A stretch of 64,000 nucleotides of DNA from Pomphorhynchus laevis (GCA_012934845.2 WNNJ02003682.1:1-64000); one strand, 5' to 3'; counted from the stretch's first letter, positions 33,264 through 43,593 are shown. The notes: generated by a model not told the origin, from the letters alone. Numbers and translations: made by a program.

Positions 33264-33990
33264 GGTCCTCTTTTGACCATATCACAACTTTACCTCCTTT
33301 ATCCGCTCTGCGTACGACTATCAAATTATTATTTCGAACTTCTATCAATGCTCGCCGTTTTTCCATGCTCATATTGTTTGGAACCTTTATCTGGTTTGGA
33401 TGCATATCCATGTAGCGTTGGATAGCTTGGTTTGATACTATCGCTTCGTGTATTCTTCGATTAACCTCTATGTTTGGGATTATTCGTGTTGTTATATATT
33501 TCAAGTCTTTACAGAGCTGTGCTCGGTTGAACTCTTTTTGTATCGGTATAAATGATAAACCAAACGATAGGGTCTCGATTTGCGGTGTAGGTATGATTGT
33601 ATTTGATATGTTGACCACAATGTCCGTCGTTATATGATTCCGATGATTCCATCTTTGATGGATTCGTAAGTGTCTACATTGTCTCGGTCGTATTGATTTC
33701 AGTTCTTCGATATTGATATTCCTCCCAGTCATATTCCTGATTTTCCGACATTTGTTCCTAAGTATTTGATCTAGATATGCTTCGTCTATAATATCATTTG
33801 AAGCAGCATATGCAGCTCTGTAAAATTTTCATAAGATCGCGGTACATTCTATTTCACTTCGTTTTAGTGCGTTTCGCCACCGCTGGTTGATCTTTTCAAA
33901 TGCGACAGGGCTGACTAAGTTTTGATTAATTTGCATGTGCTTCTTTATGCGTAAGCCTTTAGGCGTTAGCCGGTGTCGTGTACAGTAGGT
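33223..33990 (-). pseudogene. PLE-1 N-terminal region
   Basis: Basic, helix-rich sequence before the RT: the frame at 33829-33990 (TPKGLRIKKHM, AFEKINQRWRNALKRSEIEC) and then 33223-33732 (LSFGLSFIPIQKEFNRAQL, VVRRADKGGKVVIWSKEDHD). The last block, with its DKGG, is common just before the RT in Penelope proteins. The pieces lie in different frames. Confidence 0.75.
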
Positions 33991-33991
33991 T

Positions 33992-33993
<2 letters not shown>

Positions 33994-34051
<58 letters not shown>
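33994..34051. repeat. (TA)n microsatellite between PLE-1 and the A array
   Basis: About 29 TA units. They replace the middle of an A unit at its own TATA stretch (after AAATATA on the sense strand). Confidence 0.95.
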
Positions 34052-34054
<3 letters not shown>

Positions 34055-37000
34055 AGTAAGTGTTCGAATCGAGCATATTCTTCAGTCTGCAAACTCTCGT
34101 CACTCCTAGACGGTCATGTGATAGCCGGCAACCATCGTCAGTAAGATGAACTATCACACGCCGTTTCGGCTGCCTCTGTGACATTGTGAAAATGCATTTC
34201 CGACATCTAGCTTAAATTGTTGGTGGCGTTAGCTCTTAAATCCAATAATTTGCAATGCAGACCATCATAAACAACCAGAGGATCAAACTTTCGGATGCTT
34301 GACTGTAAAAAACCGAGATTGAGTGGATCAATTCTTTCTATATAATCATAAGAGTTTCGTTTGAATCGGTATTGCTCGAGATTGCGAAATGCAATTCTTT
34401 CCGTATATTTAAGTAAGTGTTCGAATCGAGCATATTCTTCAGTCTGCAAACTCTCGTCACTCCTAGACGGTCATGTGATAGCCGGCAACCATCGTCAGTA
34501 AGATGAACTATCACACGCCGTTTCGGCTGCCTCTGTGACATTGTGAAAATGCATTTCCGACATCTAGCTTAAATTGTTGGTGGCGTTAGCTCTTAAATCC
34601 AATAATTTGCAATGCAGACCATCATAAACAACCAGAGGATCAAACTTTCGGATGCTTGACTGTAAAAAACCGAGATTGAGTGGATCAATTCTTTCTATAT
34701 AATCATAAGAGTTTCGTTTGAATCGGTATTGCTCGAGATTGCGAAATGCAATTCTTTCCGTATATTTAAGTAAGTGTTCGAATCGAGCATATTCTTCAGT
34801 CTGCAAACTCTCGTCACTCCTAGACGGTCATGTGATAGCCGGCAACCATCGTCAGTAAGATGAACTATCACACGCCGTTTCGGCTGCCTCTGTGACATTG
34901 TGAAAATGCATTTCCGACATCTAGCTTAAATTGTTGGTGGCGTTAGCTCTTAAATCCAATAATTTGCAATGCAGACCATCATAAACAACCAGAGGATCAA
35001 ACTTTCGGATGCTTGACTGTAAAAAACCGAGATTGAGTGGATCAATTCTTTCTATATAATCATAAGAGTTTCGTTTGAATCGGTATTGCTCGAGATTGCG
35101 AAATGCAATTCTTTCCGTATATTTAAGTAAGTGTTCGAATCGAGCATATTCTTCAGTCTGCAAACTCTCGTCACTCCTAGACGGTCATGTGATAGCCGGC
35201 AACCATCGTCAGTAAGATGAACTATCACACGCCGTTTCGGCTGCCTCTGTGACATTGTGAAAATGCATTTCCGACATCTAGCTTAAATTGTTGGTGGCGT
35301 TAGCTCTTAAATCCAATAATTTGCAATGCAGACCATCATAAACAACCAGAGGATCAAACTTTCGGATGCTTGACTGTAAAAAACCGAGATTGAGTGGATC
35401 AATTCTTTCTATATAATCATAAGAGTTTCGTTTGAATCGGTATTGCTCGAGATTGCGAAATGCAATTCTTTCCGTATATTTAAGTAAGTGTTCGAATCGA
35501 GCATATTCTTCAGTCTGCAAACTCTCGTCACTCCTAGACGGTCATGTGATAGCCGGCAACCATCGTCAGTAAGATGAACTATCACACGCCGTTTCGGCTG
35601 CCTCTGTGACATTGTGAAAATGCATTTCCGACATCTAGCTTAAATTGTTGGTGGCGTTAGCTCTTAAATCCAATAATTTGCAATGCAGACCATCATAAAC
35701 AACCAGAGGATCAAACTTTCGGATGCTTGACTGTAAAAAACCGAGATTGAGTGGATCAATTCTTTCTATATAATCATAAGAGTTTCGTTTGAATCGGTAT
35801 TGCTCGAGATTGCGAAATGCAATTCTTTCCGTATATTTAAGTAAGTGTTCGAATCGAGCATATTCTTCAGTCTGCAAACTCTCGTCACTCCTAGACGGTC
35901 ATGTGATAGCCGGCAGCCATCGTCAGTAAGATGAACTATCACACGCCGTTTCGGCTGCCTCTGTGACATTGTGAAAATGCATTTCCGACATCTAGCTTAA
36001 ATTGTTGGTGGCGTTAGCTCTTAAATCCAATAATTTGCAATGCAGACCATCATAAACAACCAGAGGATCAAACTTTCGGATGCTTGACTGTAAAAAACCG
36101 AGATTGAGTGGATCAATTCTTTCTATATAATCATAAGAGTTTCGTTTGAATCGGTATTGCTCGAGATTGCGAAATGCAATTCTTTCCGTATATTTAAGTA
36201 AGTGTTCGAATCGAGCATATTCTTCAGTCTGCAAACTCTCGTCACTCCTAGACGGTCATGTGATAGCCGGCAACCATCGTCAGTAAGATGAACTATCACA
36301 CGCCGTTTCGGCTGCCTCTGTGACATTGTGAAAATGCATTTCCGACATCTAGCTTAAATTGTTGGTGGCGTTAGCTCTTAAATCCAATAATTTGCAATGC
36401 AGACCATCATAAACAACCAGAGGATCAAACTTTCGGATGCTTGACTGTAAAAAACCGAGATTGAGTGGATCAATTCTTTCTATATAATCATAAGAGTTTC
36501 GTTTGAATCGGTATTGCTCGAGATTGCGAAATGCAATTCTTTCCGTATATTTAAGTAAGTGTTCGAATCGAGCATATTCTTCAGTCTGCAAACTCTCGTC
36601 ACTCCTAGACGGTCATGTGATAGCCGGCAACCATCGTCAGTAAGATGAACTATCACACGCCGTTTCGGCTGCCTCTGTGACATTGTGAAAATGCATTTCC
36701 GACATCTAGCTTAAATTGTTGGTGGCGTTAGCTCTTAAATCCAATAATTTGCAATGCAGACCATCATAAACAACCAGAGGATCAAACTTTCGGATGCTTG
36801 ACTGTAAAAAACCGAGATTGAGTGGATCAATTCTTTCTATATAATCATAAGAGTTTCGTTTGAATCGGTATTGCTCGAGATTGCGAAATGCAATTCTTTC
36901 CGTATATTTAAGTAAGTGTTCGAATCGAGCATATTCTTCAGTCTGCAAACTCTCGTCACTCCTAGACGGTCATGTGATAGCCGGCAACCATCGTCAGTAA

Positions 37001-37816
37001 GATGAACTATCACACGCCGTTTCGGCTGCCTCTGTGACATTGTGAAAATGCATTTCCGACATCTAGCTTAAATTGTTGGTGGCGTTAGCTCTTAAATCCA
37101 ATAATTTGCAATGCAGACCATCATAAACAACCAGAGGATCAAACTTTCGGATGCTTGACTGTAAAAAACCGAGATTGAGTGGATCAATTCTTTCTATATA
37201 ATCATAAGAGTTTCGTTTGAATCGGTATTGCTCGAGATTGCGAAATGCAATTCTTTCCGTATATTTAAGTAAGTGTTCGAATCGAGCATATTCTTCAGTC
37301 TGCAAACTCTCGTCACTCCTAGACGGTCATGTGATAGCCGGCAACCATCGTCAGTAAGATGAACTATCACACGCCGTTTCGGCTGCCTCTGTGACATTGT
37401 GAAAATGCATTTCCGACATCTAGCTTAAATTGTTGGTGGCGTTAGCTCTTAAATCCAATAATTTGCAATGCAGACCATCATAAACAACCAGAGGATCAAA
37501 CTTTCGGATGCTTGACTGTAAAAAACCGAGATTGAGTGGATCAATTCTTTCTATATAATCATAAGAGTTTCGTTTGAATCGGTATTGCTCGAGATTGCGA
37601 AATGCAATTCTTTCCGTATATTTAAGTAAGTGTTCGAATCGAGCATATTCTTCAGTCTGCAAACTCTCGTCACTCCTAGACGGTCATGTGATAGCCGGCA
37701 ACCATCGTCAGTAAGATGAACTATCACACGCCGTTTCGGCTGCCTCTGTGACATTGTGAAAATGCATTTCCGACATCTAGCTTAAATTGTTGGTGGCGTT
37801 AGCTCTTAAATCCAAT
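34052..37816 (-). repeat. Family A tandem array, 357-bp unit, minus orientation, about 10.5 copies
   Basis: The unit repeats exactly every 357 bp with almost no differences (one substitution noted, near 35917). On the minus strand each unit holds an 80-codon frame (MQTEEYARFEHLLKY ... LDLRANATNNLS; for example 34207-34449) and an overlapping 67-codon frame (MSQRQPKRRVIVHL...). Each also holds a 71-base hammerhead-like motif, first at 34104-34174 and then every 357 bp to 37674-37744 (11 copies). The array sits directly upstream of PLE-1 on the same strand. Such homogeneity means recent amplification or strong conversion. Confidence 0.93.
34104..34174 (-). ncRNA. Hammerhead-like motif, family A (first of 11 minus-strand copies)
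   Basis: Same arrangement as the plus-strand copy at 38044-38114, described there. Copies start at 34104, 34461, 34818, 35175, 35532, 35889, 36246, 36603, 36960, 37317 and 37674. The copy at 35889 has a single change in the core region, GGTTGCC to GGCTGCC. It turns a G-U pair of helix II into G-C. Confidence 0.6.
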
Positions 37817-38079
37817 AATTGGATTTAAGAGCTAACGCCACCAACAATTTAAGCTAGATGAACAGTAAGATGAACTATCACACGCCGTTTCGGCTGCCTC
37901 TGTGACATTGTGAAAATGCATTTCCGACATCTAGCTTAAATTGTTGGTGGCGTTAGCTCTTAAATCCAATAATTGGATTTAAGAGCTAACGCCACCAACA
38001 ATTTAAGCTAGATGTCGGAAATGCATTTTCACAATGTCACAGAGGCAGCCGAAACGGCGTGTGATAGTTCATCTTACTG
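37774..38079. repeat. Head-to-head junction of the A array with two palindromic turn-arounds
   Basis: The first palindrome is centred at 37817 (arms of 43 bases, 37774-37860). The second is centred at 37971 (arms of 108 bases, 37863-38079). Both turn at the same spot in the unit, CCAATAATTGG. Between them lies a minus-orientation piece that starts inside the CTG|ACGA of the hammerhead-like core. This could be a genuine fold-back rearrangement or an assembly artefact. Confidence 0.9.
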
Positions 38080-39656
38080 ACGATGGTTGCCGGCTATCAC
38101 ATGACCGTCTAGGAGTGACGAGAGTTTGCAGACTGAAGAATATGCTCGATTCGAACACTTACTTAAATATACGGAAAGAATTGCTATTCGCAATCTCGAG
38201 CAATACCGATTCAAACGAAACTCTTATGATTATATAGAAAGAATTGATCCACTCAATCTCGGTTTTTTACAGTCAAGCATCCGAAAGTTTGATCCTCTGG
38301 TTGTTTATGATGGTCTGCATTGCAAATTATTGGATTTAAGAGCTAACGCCACCAACAATTTAAGCTAGATGTCGGAAATGCATTTTCACAATGTCACAGA
38401 GGCAGCCGAAACGGCGTGTGATAGTTCATCTTACTGACGATGGTTGCCGGCTATCACATGACCGTCTAGGAGTGACGAGAGTTTGCAGACTGAAGAATAT
38501 GCTCGATTCGAACACTTACTTAAATATACGGAAAGAATTGCATTTCGCAATCTCGAGCAATACCGATTCAAACGAAACTCTTATGATTATATAGAAAGAA
38601 TTGATCCACTCAATCTCGGTTTTTTACAGTCAAGCATCCGAAAGTTTGATCCTCTGGTTGTTTATGATGGTCTGCATTGCAAATTATTGGATTTAAGAGC
38701 TAACGCCACCAACAATTTAAGCTAGATGTCGGAAATGCATTTTCACAATGTCACAGAGGCAGCCGAAACGGCGTGTGATAGTTCATCTTACTGACGATGG
38801 TTGCCGGCTATCACATGACCGTCTAGGAGTGACGAGAGTTTGCAGACTGAAGAATATGCTCGATTCGAACACTTACTTAAATATACGGAAAGAATTGCAT
38901 TTCGCAATCTCGAGCAATACCGATTCAAACGAAACTCTTATGATTATATAGAAAGAATTGATCCACTCAATCTCGGTTTTTTACAGTCAAGCATCCGAAA
39001 GTTTGATCCTCTGGTTGTTTATGATGGTCTGCATTGCAAATTATTGGATTTAAGAGCTAACGCCACCAACAATTTAAGCTAGATGTCGGAAATGCATTTT
39101 CACAATGTCACAGAGGCAGCCGAAACGGCGTGTGATAGTTCATCTTACTGACGATGGTTGCCGGCTATCACATGACCGTCTAGGAGTGACGAGAGTTTGC
39201 AGACTGAAGAATATGCTCGATTCGAACACTTACTTAAATATACGGAAAGAATTGCATTTCGCAATCTCGAGCAATACCGATTCAAACGAAACTCTTATGA
39301 TTATATAGAAAGAATTGATCCACTCAATCTCGGTTTCTTACAGTCAAGCATCCGAAAGTTTGATCCTCTGGTTGTTTATGATGGTCTGCATTGCAAATTA
39401 TTGGATTTAAGAGCTAACGCCACCAACAATTTAAGCTAGATGTCGGAAATGCATTTTCACAATGTCACAGAGGCAGCCGAAACGGCGTGTGATAGTTCAT
39501 CTTACTGACGATGGTTGCCGGCTATCACATGACCGTCTAGGAGTGACGAGAGTTTGCAGACTGAAGAATATGCTCGATTCGAACACTTACTTAAATATAC
39601 GGAAAGAATTGCATTTCGCAATCTCGAGCAATACCGATTCAAACGAAACTCTTATG

Positions 39657-39658
<2 letters not shown>
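37972..39658 (+). repeat. Family A tandem array, plus orientation, about 4.7 copies
   Basis: Units have the same 357-bp period (frames at 38126, 38483, 38840, 39197; motifs at 38044, 38401, 38758, 39115 and 39472). Two substitutions are seen, near 38184 and 39338. The last unit is cut at its second TATATA stretch and passes into (TA)n. Confidence 0.93.
38044..38114 (+). ncRNA. Hammerhead-like motif, family A (first of five plus-strand copies)
   Basis: Order on this strand: GGCAGCC (38044-38050), GAAA (38051-38054), ACGG then GTGTGATAG (38054-38067), TTCA, TCTTA (38072-38076), CTGACGA (38077-38083), one T, GGTTGCC (38085-38091), GG, CTATCACAT (38094-38102), GA, CCGT (38105-38108), C, TAGGA (38110-38114). 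Helix I is TCTTA/TAGGA, helix II GGCAGCC/GGTTGCC, helix III ACGG/CCGT plus a 9-bp extension. The three core strings and all adjoining half-helices of a hammerhead are there, with GTC as the expected cleavage triplet. The strand order is II'-III, I-II, III'-I', unlike known types. Confidence 0.62.

Positions 39659-39719
<61 letters not shown>
39659..39719. repeat. (TA)n microsatellite at the right end of the A array
   Basis: About 30 TA units, replacing the rest of an A unit and followed directly by family C sequence. Confidence 0.95.
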
Positions 39720-39722
<3 letters not shown>

Positions 39723-40235
39723 AGTGTGAAAAATCGCTTAAAACTGTGGTCCAAAATTCAAAACTGGCTACCATTGATTTTAAATTAATATGTGCCTTTA
39801 AATAACTGAACTTCGATCATCAGTTCCATCAGTCTAATGTATCACTCCGAGACGCTCCTAACCACCCAGCAGTCATCGTCAGTCGGATGAAGTGGTTAGG
39901 GTGCGTTTCGACTGCTTTTGTGATAACTGTAAAGACACCAGCAATTCCTCACGATGCTAGACGAAACTCAGGTGCATAAAGCGTTTTTACTTGCTTGTTG
40001 CGTGTGTTGACCTTCTAGTTATTCTTTATAAGGCACAAATGCGTATGCGTTGGTTACGAGGCCACTGAATTTCTCACAGGATTCCGAAAGGAATACGTTA
40101 ATAATATAAATTAGTAGTGCGAAAAATCGCTTGAAACTGTGGTCCAGGATCTAAAACTGGCTACGATTGATTTTAAATTCATATGTGCTGCTAAATAACT
40201 GGACTTCGATCATCAGCTCCATCAGTATATATAAT
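39720..40235 (-). repeat. Family C repeat, about 390-bp spacing, 1.3 copies
   Basis: 39720-39835 (GTGTGAAAAATCGCTTAAAACTG...) recurs, diverged, at 40115-40230. The full copy includes a hammerhead-like core at 39846-39916 and, as in families A and B, a conserved GACGNNCC block and a CGTTTCGACTGC block. The second copy stops before the core. It is probably another PLE terminal-repeat family. Confidence 0.75.
39846..39916 (-). ncRNA. Hammerhead-like motif, family C
   Basis: The minus strand reads AGCAGTC-GAAA (39916 to 39906); ACGC then CC and CTAACCAC; TTCA; TCCGA-CTGACGA-T-GACTGCT (39887 to 39868); GG; GTGGTTAG; GA; GCGT-C; TCGGA (39850 to 39846). Pairs are TCCGA/TCGGA, AGCAGTC/GACTGCT and ACGC/GCGT plus CTAACCAC/GTGGTTAG. 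Every helix differs from family A on both sides yet still pairs. Confidence 0.6.
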
Positions 40236-40494
40236 TGTATATATATTGAATATACTATTCAATATATAATTGTCATACGTAGAAAAACAGGAATATATAG
40301 AATAGTTGTAGTTGCTATGTCACTCAAGGTGACTTTCGTATTGAAAACAAGCTACATAATCCTTCATTCATGACTTCCAATTCCATACACCCTGACTAAT
40401 ATCTGCGCCATTGCAACATACCTTTATGTTTCACCTCTTTCTGCCACATATTGGTATCCTTGGGCTCATCAGAAGGCTGACTTCTGAGTGCTTA
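40236..40494. other. Short spacer
   Basis: A small self-complementary AT stretch lies at 40228-40275. No gene is recognised. Confidence 0.35.
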
Positions 40495-40830
40495 ATGATC
40501 AGATCAGTAAACTGAGTATTCGTATTTTGCACTGTATATGAATTTAAAAAATAACATTTTCTTAGAATTAAAGTTATCAATTGTTAGAATTTAAAATAAA
40601 GTTCAAATTTTATGATTTGATTAATAGATAATATACAATGTATCATAATTAAGATTGAAGGTCATTTGGAAGAACTTCTATATAATAAGGTTTCGTTCCC
40701 AATTCGTTTACACCATATAAAAGTAGCATCAAAAGCATGCTAAGGATGTATTTCCTCTGATGAAATTTGATTGTCTAGTGTAATATATTTAATTATTATC
40801 CATTCATGTGAAGAAAACCCTTTTGTACTA
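40495..40830 (-). repeat. Family D repeat copy 1 (diverged)
   Basis: Shares with 43594-43985 the order: CAGTAAACTGAG start, AT-rich stretch, then AGGTCATTTGGAAGAACTTC and GGTTTCG box (40660-40700), GCATGCTAAGGATGTATTTCCTCTGA, and AATTATTATCCAT before a PLE coding remnant. Helix II of the box still pairs with different bases (ATTGGG against CTTCAAT on the minus strand). Confidence 0.6.
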
Positions 40831-40859
40831 AATTAGTTTAAAGCTTACTAAAATCGTAA

Positions 40860-42005
40860 GTATTTATATTTTAAAAATTTATCTCTTTTCTGTGTTCTAA
40901 TAATTCTTTTTTGTTATTGATACTGAAAACGTGTTTATATGAGTATTTATTTCAATTATCTTACAATATTTTTTAAAGTGTGCCTTAATTACTTTTAGTA
41001 TTTTATTGATATTTAGGATAACGGGTTTTAATGTACATTTAAAAGCACGACATACAAACCTAGGTTTTATCGGATTTTTATTTAATTTTGGATTCCAATA
41101 TAATATAGGTATAGTTTTATTATCTGATTCAATTTTTATACCCTTTTTATCCATTATAGAACAATGACTTTTAATAATTGTTTCTAAACTCAACTCACTA
41201 CGTTCATATGTTGGATTTACATTTAAATCATTAGAATTAACCTCTTTCACTAGTATATCATAATAAAGCTTTTGCATATGAAGACAAAGTTATTACTAGC
41301 TTTATCAATAGTTGTTATTATATAGTTATCCTTTAATTTAGTAAGTTCTGTAAACATATCTTTATTAATTTGATATTTCCTTTTATAATTGTTTGTTATT
41401 TTCATTTTCTCTCTAATTTTATCTAATATATAAGTTTTTCAAATGTTTATCTTTGATGTATTTAAGCTTTTACTATTAATCAGCTTACCAGAGTAAGAAT
41501 TTAAGTCAATAGCTTTTATAATAAAGCTATTTGCATATAAAGACAAAGTTATTATTTGCTGTATCAATAGTTGTTATTATATAGTTATCTTTTGATTTAG
41601 TAAGTTCTAAATACAGATCTTTATTAATGTTATATTTCCTTTTATAATTGTTTGTTATTTTCATTTTCTTTTCAATTTTATCAAATATATAATATTTCTA
41701 AATTTTAATCTTAGATGTATTTAAGCTTTCGCTATTAATCAGCTTACAAAAGTAAGAATTTAAGTCATAACGAATTGTAAATTATATTTTTATCGTTATT
41801 ATTTAATTTATATTTATACCCTTTTGTTATCATTTTCCTTAATTCACCATTTTCAATTTATTCTAGATTATGAGTGCATATATGTTCATTTATTTTATCA
41901 AAATTAATACTTTTGCAATTGCATTCTGTTTCTTGAATGTTTCTAATATTATCGTTACATATTGATTTCAATTCTTTATTATAATTACAAATTTTTCGTC
42001 CTCAT
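40860..42005 (-). pseudogene. Remnant of a second PLE type (YWxPKLxK group), copy 1
   Basis: The minus strand shows CNCKSINFDKINEHICTHNL, ENGELRKMITKGYKYKLNN, then KLKDNYIITTIDKASNNFVF and 40897-41277 (LYYDILVKEV, IPILYWNPKLNKNPIKPRFV, HFKKYCKI). These landmarks belong to the PLE group whose members read TLYWLPKLHKxPYKARFI and are common in corals and molluscs. I think they are Naiad-like, which carry the nuclease at the N-terminus, but no nuclease is visible here. There are many stops. An internal duplication is listed separately. Confidence 0.65.
41280..41780 (-). repeat. Tandem duplication inside the PLE remnant
   Basis: 41278-41515 and 41533-41775 are diverged direct copies (ATGAAGACAAAGTTATTACT and ATAAAGACAAAGTTATTATT starts). 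Both encode the KLKDNYIITTIDKA block, so the remnant carries that region twice. Confidence 0.65.
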
Positions 42006-42009
42006 GTCG

Positions 42010-43285
42010 GGAACAGTTTAATTACCTTATTCTAGAAATATATTTACTTAAATCCGAATATTACATAATCTAACATTACGTTTGATGACGTTTATAAAAT
42101 GACCTTACATAAGCTATTATAACAAAAAATCACTATAGTCTTGTGTCGGTAACTTATCTGAATTGCCTATGATTAATAATGTTTTCTATTTTGTACTGGT
42201 CTCTTTATTTAATTACGGTTTTCGCCTATAATTAAAGTCAATTTTTGTAAGTGCTTAATTTTTATTTTAATATTTTTTTTTACATTTTTATTCTCATGGA
42301 ATATTATCTATTAATCAATTATAACATTTCCTGGTATTAACAATTTTTTCCAAGATTAAGATATTCCAATTTTTAAATTTATTTGCAGTTCAAAATATGT
42401 AGCTTCAATTAGGTTATCGGATTCGAGTGTAATGTTGTTAAGATTGATCTGGAATTTCGTGAGAGCATTAAAAATTGTAGTGCGATTTTATAGTTACATA
42501 AATCAATATTAATCAATATCATTTTTGCATATTCACAAAAATTTGTATCCCTTAAAAACACCTACTGATCGCATTGTATGGTTATCAAATATCGCATTTC
42601 AAATAAATTTTAACTGTATTATATAAATTTAGATAGTACTGAAAAATATTTGGACATGAATAATCCATAATGTGATAAGAAATTCTTGAAAATATGGTAT
42701 TTTTATTAATATATCCAACATTAATACTATGAGAATCACTACTTGCAATTTATCAGAATATTGTATAAAATTATCTTATCTATGTTGCTATACCTGGCGA
42801 ACACCATTTTTGAACAATGAATTTCTTTGTTAGCTTTTATTTATGCTGTTAAATCATTAACATTGCTTTGGCAATAATAACATTACTGTTTGTTGATTTT
42901 TTATATAAAGATATCCGATGAGAATATTAATTTTATGATAATCAAAAGACCTAGAATTTTATTTTCATTGACATTATTAAAATTAAAAATAGTTTTTAAA
43001 ACGTAGTTACGGAAAAAGTGGAGTAAACTACTGTTATTTTTATAGTTCATGCTTATATAAAACACAGCTGTTTGAAATTCAAGGTATGATACTGATCTTT
43101 CCATTTATTTTGTAAATGCATCTATTTATTATCTTTTACTTAAAATTAAATTACTTAGTAATTAAATTAGTACATAAAACTACTGCATATCCGAATTATC
43201 TAGTAATTTTATTGAAGCAATAATTCTTCATAAATTAAATATATTTAAATATATAAATCAACAAAAGTTACAAACACAATGCTTC
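42010..43285. other. AT-rich spacer
   Basis: No gene recognised. The frame at 42901-43104 has no family resemblance. An AATAAA (minus strand) near 43210 may serve the exon at 43290-43440. Confidence 0.35.
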
Positions 43286-43289
43286 CAGA

Positions 43290-43440
43290 TTAATCGTCCT
43301 TTTCAACCGAGTCGGCTGTCTCGGTTTTATCGTCCGTTGCACTATCATCAGTTGTTGTATCCTCATTGCTCTCGTCGTCTTCTATCGAAGTTTCATCATC
43401 GGATTCTTCTTCGTAAACACCTTGGGATGCAAACTTCTCC
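43290..43440 (-). CDS. Possible last exon of a host gene: acidic C-terminal tail
   Basis: In one frame, minus strand: EKFASQGVYEEESDDE, then a run very rich in Asp, Glu, Thr and Ser, ending DSVEKDD and TAA (43290-43292). About 49 codons have no stop, in a stretch clearly richer in G and C than its surroundings. An in-frame TAA lies just upstream, and an AG (AAAAAAG) at 43441 could be a splice acceptor, though it has no pyrimidine tract. AATAAA follows about 80 bases after the stop. I recognise neither the protein nor its upstream exons. Acidic tails are common, so no function is suggested. Confidence 0.4.
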
Positions 43441-43593
43441 CTTTTTTAAGAATTAATAATTCATCAAACTTGTTTGAAAATAAGAAAAAATAATAGTAAA
43501 GTCGTAACCAATAATACATAGTTTCAGTATTTCTGACAGAGGTCATATTACCGGGAAAACAAAGTCCACAGGTCAATAATAACATGTCAGTAG

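Larger units (their letters stand above)
31490..33993 (-). mobile_element. Penelope-like element with C-terminal GIY-YIG nuclease (PLE-1), broken
   Basis: Read on the minus strand, it has an N-terminal region (33223-33990), an RT (32424-33263), a linker and a GIY-YIG endonuclease (31536-31904). This order is that of canonical endonuclease-bearing Penelope-like elements. The frame is broken in several places. Upstream it runs into (TA)n at 33994-34051 and then directly into the family A array. The open frame 33829-34092 begins with the same MQTEEYARFEHLLKY as the frame in every A unit. The A units are therefore most likely the element's 5' terminal repeats in tandem. Confidence 0.88.

Noticed and set aside
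34052-39658. CRISPR-like or gene-family reading of the 357-bp repeats and their 67/80-codon frames
   Set aside because: Units are whole-sequence tandem repeats without variable spacers. The frames are part of a PLE terminal repeat, not separate host genes.
43441-43585. Frame MLLLTCGLCFPGNMTSVRN... as an upstream exon of the acidic tail
   Set aside because: No convincing donor/acceptor pair keeps the acidic frame, and I recognise no family.
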